Of a stretch of 64,000 nucleotides of DNA, positions 29,191 to 38,009 are shown one piece after another. The stretch is taken from positions 9,690,355-9,754,354 of the forward strand of contig NC_092021.1 in NCBI RefSeq assembly GCF_042242105.1, read 5' to 3'. The DNA comes from Pempheris klunzingeri. Taxonomy: Eukaryota > Chordata > Actinopteri > Acropomatiformes > Pempheridae. Each line of letters opens with the position of its first letter. Positions within the stretch are counted from its first letter, which is position 1. The notes beneath the pieces are model-generated. The model was given only the letters and a program-made list of their open reading frames with translations, was not told where the DNA came from and did not search any database. The translations under genes were made by a program, and so were the position numbers.

Positions 29191-29491
29191 TTAATAATAA
29201 ATGTCTACATTTTATTTTATAATCATACATTATTATTTTGAAAATCAAATAATCGTTTAAGTTACTTTTCAAGCAGGATTGCCAAAACCTTTCCGGTCCT
29301 TAAATGTAAGGATTTGCTGCTTTTCTCTTTTTTTTTATATCACTGAACACTGAATCTCTGTTTTTGGACTGTTGGTCAAATAAAATAAAACATTTGGAGG
29401 CATCACCATGACCTGTGGGAATAGACCAAACAATTCAGAGAAAATAACTGGTGGATTAATTTGTTATTAAAATAATCATTAGTTGCAGCCC
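29061..29491. mobile_element. MITE-like element with 'GCTGCAACTAATGATTA' ends
   Basis: The left end (agagctgaaatgattaatt) and the reverse complement of the right end (gggctgcaactaatgatta) are imperfect inverted repeats. The inside keeps phrases typical of this abundant teleost element, such as 'TTTTTGGACTGTTGGTCAAA' and 'ATAGACCAAACAA'. It has no coding capacity and so was mobilised in trans if at all. A TAA microsatellite has expanded inside it. Superfamily not certain. Confidence 0.7.
29159..29200. repeat. (TAA)n microsatellite
   Basis: About eleven TAA units, then a slightly imperfect tail, lying inside the MITE-like element at 29061-29491. Confidence 0.93.
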
Positions 29492-30281
29492 ATATATACC
29501 TATATTTATTTATCTAATTATCCCCCCACGTATTGATATTGGGATCTTTCTCAACAATCAGCATCAGTCAGGCTGTAGCTTTGCCTCCAGCTGTTCCAAA
29601 ACTTCTGATAGGTCATCTGACTGGGCTCTGGGTCACACTCTGAGTGCACCACATAATGCTCTGTTGGCAGAGCTCTAACGGTGGCTGACTGACTGATGGA
29701 TCGGTGCCCTCCTACGGCCACAGAACACACTTGGCGACGGACGACGGCCACGAAAGGATTCTGCTGAAACTTTGCATCAAAAATGAGCCTTTGGGAGCAA
29801 ACTGGGACGAAGGGTCACTCAGGGGGAAACTGGTGGCTCCATCTGGAGGTGAGCAATGTGTCAGGGGAAAAAAAAAAAAAAAAAAGAAACCTTTCGAGAA
29901 AATACCTGAGCTGAAAATGACACAGGAAAAGCACCTTCTGGCTGCTTTCTGCCCCTGCATGACACAGGCGTGCAATAGTGCCGGAGCGCTCACATGTTCG
30001 TGTGAGAAACTTCCCTCTCTGTGCCTGCAGAGAGGGTGCACACCGTTACTGCAAATCCACCTCAAGCAATAGGGGGAATCACATGAAATGACTTTTGAAT
30101 AATCCAGTTATTACACTTCTGGGGCAGGGCATCACTTCCTGAGCAGCTTCCACAGGACAGCAGCATCTCTGTGCACCTTGTGCGTGCGTGCAGCCTACGT
30201 CTTGTCTTTCCTCCTCTCCTCCCCGTCCAGCGGGGCTGTGACAGCAGACGCCAGATCAGATGTGAACAGTGGCATCCGTAC

Positions 30282-30304
30282 CTGCATCAGCACCTGGATC
30301 TGTT

Positions 30305-30336
<32 letters not shown>

Positions 30337-30342
30337 TAGCAT
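30282..30342 (-). CDS. Possible first coding exon with polyalanine start (unrecognised gene)
   Basis: On the minus strand an ATG at 30342-30340 opens a frame of about 20 residues: Met-Leu, eleven alanines, then Thr-Asp-Pro-Gly-Ala-Asp-Ala. It runs into a strong splice donor (atgcag|gtacgg, exon end at 30282). Ten of the alanine codons come from the (CAG)10 run read as GCT. The exon sits in a GC-rich block with ETS-like motifs upstream on the same strand. A 25-codon upstream ORF precedes it. I do not recognise the protein and found no convincing second exon to the left, so the intron would be long. It could equally be untranslated leader or a non-coding transcript. Confidence 0.22.
30306..30335. 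repeat. (CAG)10 trinucleotide repeat
   Basis: Ten perfect CAG units on the plus strand; GCT (alanine) codons in the possible minus-strand exon at 30282-30342. Confidence 0.95.
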
Positions 30343-30960
30343 AGCGGTAACGTTACTGGGTCTGTGCGGGCTACAGGATGCGGGCTCCCGGGGAGACCTT
30401 CACGGGCACCGCTGACAGGGTAAAGCTGAGGTTAAACATGACAGCCATAAATCCCTCTGTCGCGCTTCACACACACACACACACACACACAAGGTAATTT
30501 CACAAAGCGTACGTGGATACGAGAGCGTATTTTGGTGGAGCAGCGATGTCATTTAGCCCGGCGAGTCCTCCCGTCTGCGCTGCTCTGGAGAATTACAGCC
30601 TAATATTACATAAACACAACCGGAACCCAAATCATATTAGCAAACCCCGTGTGTTTCATCCCCCGCAGCCAGCCCCCCAAAATAACACGCCAACAGCCTA
30701 CTCACGCTTCGGCTGCAGACGGGAAGTCAGGACATCCGGATGCGGTGAAATGTCCGCCACTCCACTTCAAAACACCGACGGGTGTTTTGCTCCGTGTCGT
30801 CGCTGGCGTTGGAGAAAAATGAACACGGGCTGAGAGCCGTGGAGCGGTCGCATGTACTGCAGTGTTTCACAGTCTCCTGTCGTCGGCCCTCTTCTTCTTC
30901 TTCTGCTTCACCTGGCTGAAGGAGACGGCGCGCTACCGCCGCCCGGTGGCGCGGAGGAGG
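30343..30960 (-). promoter_or_regulatory. CpG-rich block, probable promoter region
   Basis: CpG dinucleotides are clearly denser here than in the flanking AT-rich DNA. It carries ETS-like motifs (CGGGAAGT at 30720-30727, CCGGAT at 30736-30741), and on the minus strand it leads into an exon-like segment ending in a good donor at 30282. I therefore favour a minus-strand TATA-less promoter. Plus-strand or bidirectional use cannot be excluded. Confidence 0.4.
30467..30491. repeat. (CA)n microsatellite
   Basis: About twelve CA units inside the CpG-rich block. Confidence 0.93.
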
Positions 30961-31000
30961 AGCGCAGCTGCGTCCCAGAGACTCAATAAAACACAGACTA

Positions 31001-31135
31001 GTGAGGCAAGGCAGTTTTGTTTATTGTGTTGTGTTCAAAGTGCCTTACAGGGGCATAAGACACAATAAAAACAAGAAGCAGAAACATTCAAATTAGATGA
31101 ATAAAAACTACACGATAAAAGCACAAGCAAATGAA
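31001..31135 (+). repeat. Teleost interspersed repeat ('AAGGCAAnTTTATTT' type)
   Basis: The segment begins 'GAGGCAAGGCAGTTTTGTTT' and continues through 'TTCAAAGTGCCTTACAGGGG' into A-rich DNA. This resembles the widespread fish repeat that starts AAGGCAAGTTTATTTGTATAGCAC. I recognise the pattern from memory, not by search, and do not know its parent element. It lies 0.4 kb beyond the stop codon of the first receptor gene. Confidence 0.45.
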
Positions 31136-31549
31136 TAGTTAAAGTTTAAGGGAGGATGCATTGTAAGACAAGCATGTGGGTAAATAATTGTAGATTACAG
31201 TGTGTAAGAATTTTTAAGGTGCACATGTACACGCACCCCAAACTAGGCAATTACTTTAACACTTTAAATAACCACATCAGAAAGCAGAAATTACACAAAT
31301 GAGCACGCACTTAATGTGATTCAATGAAATGCAAACTTTCATTTAAAACCATACCAAGCAAACATTTGCTGATTGTTACGTCTGCAGAATTTTCATTCTG
31401 CTTTGCATACAACTTCAAAATATACACTCAGGATTTTTTATATCTTTTACATGAATCTAACATAGCCAAGATCTTTGGCTCTGAGAGCACTGACACTTGA
31501 GTGTCGTTCGTTTGTAAGAGGATAAAGAAAGTGTGCAGAGGCATACACA

Positions 31550-32476
31550 CTACCTAAATCTAACATATACAAAACCCAGAATCCTCTTACGAATTTTGGT
31601 CAATTTAAAACCATAAATCAAAGGATTCATAAGAGGAGGTACAACAACTAATTCTACTGCAATAAAATTTAGAAAATGTTGAGGTAAATCCTTGGAACCA
31701 TACCATATCTGCATAATATCAAAAAGTATAGTCACAAAAAAAGTGACCAAGGAAATTAAATGCGGCACACATGTTTGCATGAACTTTGCCTTGTTTTCTC
31801 TCGAATTCACACAAGTTTTGATGACATACATGTAGGACCACAGTATAAAAACAGCATGAAATACATAAATGAGTATCGTTGTGTATGCAACTGTGCTGTT
31901 AACAGTGGTATCAGCTGGAAAACAAGCAAGTTTAACAATAATCCAATTCACACAATACAGTCTGGCAATATATGGGCTGCACAACTTTAATCTAGATGTT
32001 AGTAAAATATTTGTGCTGATGATGCAGAAAGGCATTATCCAAGAGAAACAAGCCAACTTTAAGACTCTTTGCTTTGACATGATAGAGTGGTACTTCAGTG
32101 GGCGACATATAGCCACATATCTGTCATATGCCATCACTGACAGAATAGACAGATCACTGCAGGCAAATGAGTACATTACTAGAGCCTGAACAAGGCATCC
32201 AGAATAAGAGATGACATGAACAGGAGAAAGCAGATCCCACAGAAACTTGGGGTAGAAACCTGCTGTCCCATAAAGTCCATTCATGCAAAAAGCACATAGT
32301 AGAATATACATCGGTTCATGGAGGCTTTTGTCCAAGATGATGGTCACAACAACAGAAGCATTTGCCAGCAAAGTGGACCAGTAACACAGTAAAGTGAGAG
32401 AGAAAAGAGTAAATCGGTGGTCCCTTGTTTCTTTTAAACCTGAAAGAAAAAACAGGAAAGAACCGTTGTCCATCAT
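31550..32476 (-). CDS. Olfactory receptor (class A GPCR), intact
   Basis: Single-exon gene for 308 residues, the usual length for an odorant receptor. It should sit in the ciliary or microvillar membrane of olfactory neurons and couple to a Golf-type G protein. Visible hallmarks: N-glycosylation site Asn-Gly-Ser at residues 4-6; LHEPMY at 52-57 ending the first inner loop; Cys94 for the TM3 disulphide; MAYDRYVAIC at 115-124 at the end of TM3; cysteines 166, 175 and 185 in outer loop 2; KFMQTCVPHL at 231-240 opening TM6; PLMNPLIYG at 281-289 in TM7. Two Met codons stand in tandem at the start; I took the first. No stop or frameshift is seen. Its LHEPMYI and NPLIYG wording is fish-like; subfamily and ligand cannot be told. 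It shares orientation with the receptor 11 kb downstream on the plus axis. Confidence 0.95.
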   Translation of the reverse strand: MMDNGSFLFFLSGLKETRDHRFTLFSLTLLCYWSTLLANASVVVTIILDKSLHEPMYILLCAFCMNGLYGTAGFYPKFLWDLLSPVHVISYSGCLVQALVMYSFACSDLSILSVMAYDRYVAICRPLKYHSIMSKQRVLKLACFSWIMPFCIISTNILLTSRLKLCSPYIARLYCVNWIIVKLACFPADTTVNSTVAYTTILIYVFHAVFILWSYMYVIKTCVNSRENKAKFMQTCVPHLISLVTFFVTILFDIMQIWYGSKDLPQHFLNFIAVELVVVPPLMNPLIYGFKLTKIRKRILGFVYVRFR

Positions 32477-33337
32477 GGTGAGGAAACTTGTTGCTTTGTC
32501 TTTGTGAAGGGTAACTCAGTCCCTAAATGTCTCTTTTCTTTTCTCATTAGTTATATCTTGCCTGACAACATCGGCACACATGCTGGGAATTCAAGCCAGC
32601 CAATCAGCTTTCACCACCCACCTACAACCTTTAAGCTCTGTGCAAAGTAACTGGAGAGGGGAATTTTACAACAACAATTTTCCACTTCCTGTATATCCAA
32701 ATTTTCAGATTTCAATTCAGGCATATTTATGTCACTTTCATAGCCATGGATGAACCGTGCTAGTATAATAATCTAGTTACCAATATCTGCTTTAGTCTTC
32801 CATTTACATGGCTTATCCAAACTCCTCCTCACAAATGACAGGTGTGGCTGAATTATTACCAAAAGTCACTTCCTTCTTGCTTCTGTTTTTTCAACAAACT
32901 TGACTATGTACTCAAATATTTTATCTTCTAATGAGTGGTGTTCAGATTTTACCACTAATTCCCCACCCCCATATATGTACCATATTCCAGGGACCAGTGC
33001 CAGCTTTGCATTCTATTTTATTTTAATCACGACATTGATGGTCTTGATATCAAGAGCACTGCCATCAAATGCATTACATTGAAATATAGATATACTGAGT
33101 TGTATGTTGTGTAAAATGAAAGAAGGATGCCACTATCAAATTGTAGTATCCTTCTGTGTCTTTCTCTATTCATGCATACCGCTAGCATGCACATTCATTT
33201 TTAAATGCAAATTCCCGCTTTATGGATGGAATTTTTCAAATTTTGTATCTTGACTTGAAACTATTAATAATTAAGATTTGCATTCACTGTACATTATTAT
33301 GTAACAATCTAATATAATGATTACATTTTCATTTTTT

Positions 33338-33945
33338 CTGCCTGACTAGGCAGCTGCTGGCAAGGATGGAGATGCTCTTGGCCAAAATGATATGTCCTCC
33401 ATCGCCAAAGTAAATTTTTAAATGATGCATATTCACTGTTTTTTTTTTTTTACACAAAACCTACTTTTTCTACTATATTAAGTATACATGTCATATATGA
33501 TTTGCAGGGAATTGAAGACAGCTCTAGTATACAGATGCATGTCACAAGAATGAAAAAGAAGTGCAGGAAAGCCCATCTGAACACGCACATCCTGAGGGAG
33601 AAAACGAAGAGGGCATTCGATGGGAGAGTCTGCTTCACTCAAAGCCACCCAGCTTTACAGCACATCAGCATTGTTAGTTCAAACCCTGCATGTAGTTAAC
33701 GTAGAAAAGATTAACTTTTAAGTTACTCTTTCACTCCAATTAATAATGTATGGAAATAATTACTAATAAATACTAATTATCAATAGCACATTAATAAAGT
33801 TGATGTGGTCAAGAGGTTGCTGGCCGGCATGGGAAAAGGAGCAGACAAAAGTGTTGCAGAGGCCAAAAGGAGGAGCCTGAGTAAAGTGATTTTACTACAG
33901 TACCAGAGTACACTCCACAAGGACTGTGAGGAGACACACAAAGGT
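33338..33945 (+). other. Exon-like fragments, gene not recognised
   Basis: Three short open stretches look like exons. About 33351-33409 follows 'ctag'. 33508-33698 follows a plausible acceptor (tttgcag|ggaatt) and encodes a very basic piece with 'MKKKCRKAHLNTHILREKTK'. About 33797-33944 ends at 'caaag|gtattt' and encodes 'LLAGMGKGADKSVAEAKRR'. They could be remains of a host gene or of a multi-exon DNA transposon. I cannot name a family, and the frames do not join into one convincing protein. Confidence 0.25.
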
Positions 33946-34199
33946 ATTTGGAACTTCATTTGAGGGTCTTCAAATAAATCAGTCAAATAATTTTTCCATC
34001 ATAGTACTCGTTGGAAACGTCCATGTTGACCTCCTCCTCCCCCGCTTCAGGGTGTGTCTCATCCTCACCCAGGGAAGATTACACGTCACTGTCGGTGCGG
34101 TCGGGGAGCTCAGGGGAACAGGAAGGTGGGTCATCACAGGCTGTACCAGCGTCCAGGCCGTACCATCCGTGGGGCAAATGCTTGGAAGGAGGAGACCAG

Positions 34200-34600
34200 A
34201 TTGTACTGTAACGAGTGTGTTTCGGACCTAAATGCAGCATGGAGTACGTCAGTGAGAAGTCACTTTTATTACACTTGGCAAGGAGGTGAATACAGTTCAG
34301 AGCAACAACCTGGTTCAGAGTGTCTTTGCGTTTGGAGGACGCCCCAGGACTCCTGGGTCAGTGCCAGTGAGAGGAGCAAGGAAAAACTCACAGAGGACAG
34401 TTGAGTGGGAGCTGGTGGTACTGTGCGGACTGCAGCAGGACCAGCGCTCTATGAAGCAAGGGATCTGGAACCAGGTGAACACTGGGCGAGACAGAGGAAC
34501 CGGGAGGGAGCAGGCAGAGGGAGAGTCTGAGCCAGGATGAGGAAACCAGCCTGGGGAATCAAAGCAGCCGAAAGCCATGGAGCCAAAATTTGTTCAGAAC
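34200..34600. repeat. Possible interspersed repeat ('GGACCTAAATGCAGCA')
   Basis: The phrases 'CGGACCTAAATGCAGCATGG', 'CACTTTTATTACACTTGGCA' and a GGAGCAGGCAGAGGGAGAGTCTGAG-like purine-rich part recall a common fish repeat containing 'GGACCCAAATGCAG'. Several overlapping ORFs here (up to 116 codons) are probably by-products of its GC-rich, stop-poor sequence. Recognition is from memory only. Confidence 0.35.
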
Positions 34601-36699
34601 CGAATCGTATAGTTTTAGAATCAGTCAGAGCCTCCAAATAACAAGCAAGCTGTCAATAGACTTCCATATAAGCTGACAAGAGAAAAACCTTTTTCCTTCT
34701 CTCCTTACATTTCTAACTCACTGTAGTTTTAACTTCACAAGCATAAAATCTACATGTTCAGTAGTCTACACCTCAAGCAGACACTGTAGAGCCTGCGGCA
34801 CATCCATTCCCGCATTGTGATGGTGACTCCATCCATGCTTCCACAGCAAGGAGGGGATTCCATGCCCTCCATAGTCGATGATGGCTGAGAATGTGCTTGT
34901 TGGAAACTTACGCAGGGAACCCTCTGATAGAATTTATAGGTTGTCTATATGAACTTCAGGACATTAACACAGCATTAAACAACCATTTGTAACTTTGTAA
35001 AAATACTATATGGCATCCTGAGCAGAGAATGAAGTCAGATGTGTGTTGTTATCTCAGCTTCTCTGTCTCTCTTCTTCTGTGTTTGCTGGGCCATGCATGC
35101 ATGTTACTACATGTTACTGCATGTGAGTCCATGAATAATACACTAAACCAACTCAGTAGCGTGCACACATGCGCGCACACACAGAGTTAAAGAGCTCAGA
35201 GACTCTCATCAGTAAAGTTATGCTCAAAAATGTCTATTTTGCTAGTGTTTATACAATTGTGGCATTTTACAAACTGTTTGCTAGACTGAAAACGCTAAGA
35301 CAGTCAACGGTTGTGCACAGCATTTAAGAGAGACCCTATAGGACTACCAGCTGCAGAGGAACTTGAATAGGACAGAATCGGTAATGCCGTGCTCCTTTGC
35401 AGGTCAGTAATGTCAGAAAACATAAATGATGTCTCCATTCAACCATATAGTTTTGTATATACAGTTGTGTGTGGGAGAGTGCAAGTGCACGCGTGCATGT
35501 AACATACCATCTTTGTTAGCCTCAGTTCCCAGCAGGTTTGACAGGAGGCCCCTCTGACGCCCACTACAAGCCATCCTGATGATGCTGGGTGTCATCACAT
35601 TGAGAGGATTTTGAAGATTTAGCTCTGGCCAAAATGTGACCTCATTTCATGATGCATCTGCCACAACCACAAACAGTATGCAGAGCATTAAAAAAATGTG
35701 GCGACCAAGGCTATTTCAACTGAAATTTTGATTGTCGAACCTTCTTAACATCTCAAACTGGAGCTGAATGATCATCTTTGAAGGTCTCCTTTGCGTCAAC
35801 TCTATGCTTTGTACCCATTTACATACACCATCAATAGTGCAGTGGTCTGTCATCTGAAATGAAAAGGAAGAAAAAATATTAACTTATTTTTTTGGTCCTA
35901 AGAAACTAGGCTGTGTAACATATTTTAAGGTTGCTTTGCATACAGAATAGGGTAAACACAGTTTGTGAGTCATTAATGTCATTAATAAAACATGCTGCTG
36001 CTGCAGCTGATTAATGAGAATAAAAATGGCAGGCACATTTTATCAATACATCGATGAAGTCCATTTTTAGGCTGTAGATCTGTGCTGTCTTTATGAATAG
36101 CACAGGACTCAGATCCAGAGGGTTATTTGACAGCAAAGAGCCCTCTTTTGACAGCCCTCCCCAAATAACATTCTGCATTTCATATTTTATCATTTCTTAC
36201 ATTTTTTGGTTTTTCTGTGTTGTCTGTGAACTCCCTAGCATTTTGTTCCCGAGAACGTATCTCGTTCTTTATTGAATTCAATACATTTGAAAAGAAATGT
36301 TGCTTGTTCATTGTTTGTAGCATAGGCCACACTAATAAACAATGCTTACAGACTTTTTAATGCAGGATTTAAATAGTCGAGACTTTTTTGGTTGGCATCT
36401 TCCATGAATATTAAACTTAAGACAAATAATAATAGCAATAGTAATAGCAAATCACCAAATAGCCAAAACCAAAAGCCATGGAATATCACTTATGTTAATG
36501 ATTAACAGTGGTTTATAGAGCAGCAACAGAAAGCTTCCTGACTGGAAACATCATAAACTGGCATGGGATCTGCAGCTGGTTATTAAATCTGCGTAGAACA
36601 TCACAGGTACCCACTTAGCATTACTGGCTATGTGTACGTGTACTCTAATATTACACTATTATTCTTAATATGACAATATTCTGAATTTGATCCTGGTCA

Positions 36700-37110
36700 T
36701 GTAAACAGAATATTCGATATTCCAAAAGAGACCTTACTCTGAATGCAGAATTTTCTGATTAAGAAGTGGGATATGTTGATATGGTTCATGTTTTAGGACC
36801 AAACCTTGTTCAAAAATGCAGCACATTCAGAATATAAGAGCTAACGCACAGAATGCAACTGAACACAGTCAATGAGGTAAACCACCACGTGGAGTGACAA
36901 AGCGACCATCTACCGAGTATTATGGGCTATGTTTACATGAATGATATGATATGTCGATATTATTCATGTTTAGGAGGATTCTTTGTTGATGTATACAGCA
37001 CATTTAGAATATACATCTCAACTGGGGTTCTTACGGCCCTGAGGGATGATGCTTATGACAAAATTGGGATGTCTGAGGAGGGAAAGCATTTGCTGTTTGC
37101 TTATGTTTTA
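36700..37110. repeat. Diverged repeat with an internal direct duplication
   Basis: A block of about 75 bp at 36769-36843 recurs in diverged form at 36946-37022; both contain 'GATATG', 'TTCATGTTT', 'CAGCACATT' and 'AGAATATA' in order. The wider context ('CATGTAAACAGAATATTC') resembles a teleost DNA-element family with 'ATTCTGAATATTC'-type words. No coding capacity. Confidence 0.45.
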
Positions 37111-37474
37111 GGCTGAGCAGAAGGTTTTTGCAATATTATGCAATTTCTCATCTGGAAGGGACACTTTCTTACCAATAGTGTCTAGCGTGATGCCCTGAAA
37201 CCCCAGCTGTGTGTCAGGACTGATATTTCTCCTCTGACAGGGGAACACCGAAGGACTTGAAACACAGTTTCTGTTTAGCCAGAAACGAGCCTGAGCTGTT
37301 GTGAGGAAGATCAGTCAGGAGAAAATCATCTAAGAGATTAAGGACAGAGGGGAATTTGACTCTGATAAGCAGGATCCAGCAGAGCGCCTAGGACACTTTG
37401 TTAGAAATACACAGACTGCTCCTGCAGCCGAACGTTAGGGACACACCAAAATAGAATTTAGCATCCTACTCAAT

Positions 37475-37689
37475 GGGGCAGCACGGTGACGTGGTGGTTA
37501 GCCCTGTTCCCACGCAGCAAAAAGGTTCCAAGCTCGAATCTGCTGGCCAGCTGGTTTGCAGTTTGAGCCTGGGGCCTTTCTCTGTGGAGTTTGTCAGTCC
37601 AGGGTGTACCCTGCCTCTTGCCCAGTGTCAGCTGGGATTGGCTCCAACCATTAATAAGGATAAGCAGTATAGACAATGGATGGATGGAT
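37475..37689 (+). mobile_element. tRNA-derived SINE-like repeat, internally deleted
   Basis: It starts 'GGGGCAGCACGGTGACGTGG' and holds an A-box-like stretch (GTGGTTAGCCCTGTTC) and a B-box-like stretch (GGTTCCAAGCTCGAATC). It ends 'GGATAAGCAGTATAGACAAT' plus GGATGGATGG. This matches the very common teleost 'GGGCGGCACGGTGG' repeat as I remember it. The middle that usually follows 'TGTGGAGTTTG' is missing; the sequence jumps straight to 'TCCAGGGTGTACCCTGCCTC'. It is not a functional tRNA gene. Confidence 0.75.
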
Positions 37690-38009
37690 CCCACTCGATG
37701 CTAAAGAAATTCCACTAAAAGGGGTGGATGGGAAGTATTTTAAATGTATCGGTTATATCTGTTTTGGAGAGTCTTGCACCTAATTTTGTTAATCTCAGTC
37801 TCAATCTTAATGATACTATCTGTTTAGATAAAGGATTAATAATAAATAGCTGATCAACTGAAGTGTAATGAAGTGCACAAGGTTCAGGATGAACACTTGG
37901 CCAGAGTGGGTGCAAACAATTAATCTTTTCTGCTCTGAATATTTCTATGCCTAATGGAAAGGGAAAGACCTAAATGGACAGATGACATAAGCCTTATTAA
38001 CCTCTTTCT

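Larger units (their letters stand above)
32477..37474. other. Intergenic stretch with repeats and exon-like fragments
   Basis: No complete gene. Exon-like coding fragments lie at about 33338-33945, repeat-like DNA at 34200-34600 and 36700-37110. The segment 34600-36700 is AT-rich with no recognised feature. The olfactory receptor promoter presumably lies just right of 32476, but I see no diagnostic motif. Confidence 0.5.

Noticed and set aside
29704-30072. 122-codon plus ORF and 117-codon minus ORF over the same bases
   Set aside because: Mutually overlapping, with an A-run in the middle and no family resemblance.
31760-32189. Plus-strand ORFs over the first receptor gene
   Set aside because: Antisense shadows of the intact receptor frame.
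37473-37718. Possible tRNA gene or ORF
   Set aside because: The A- and B-box-like words belong to a SINE-like repeat; no full cloverleaf is present and the ORFs run through the repeat.
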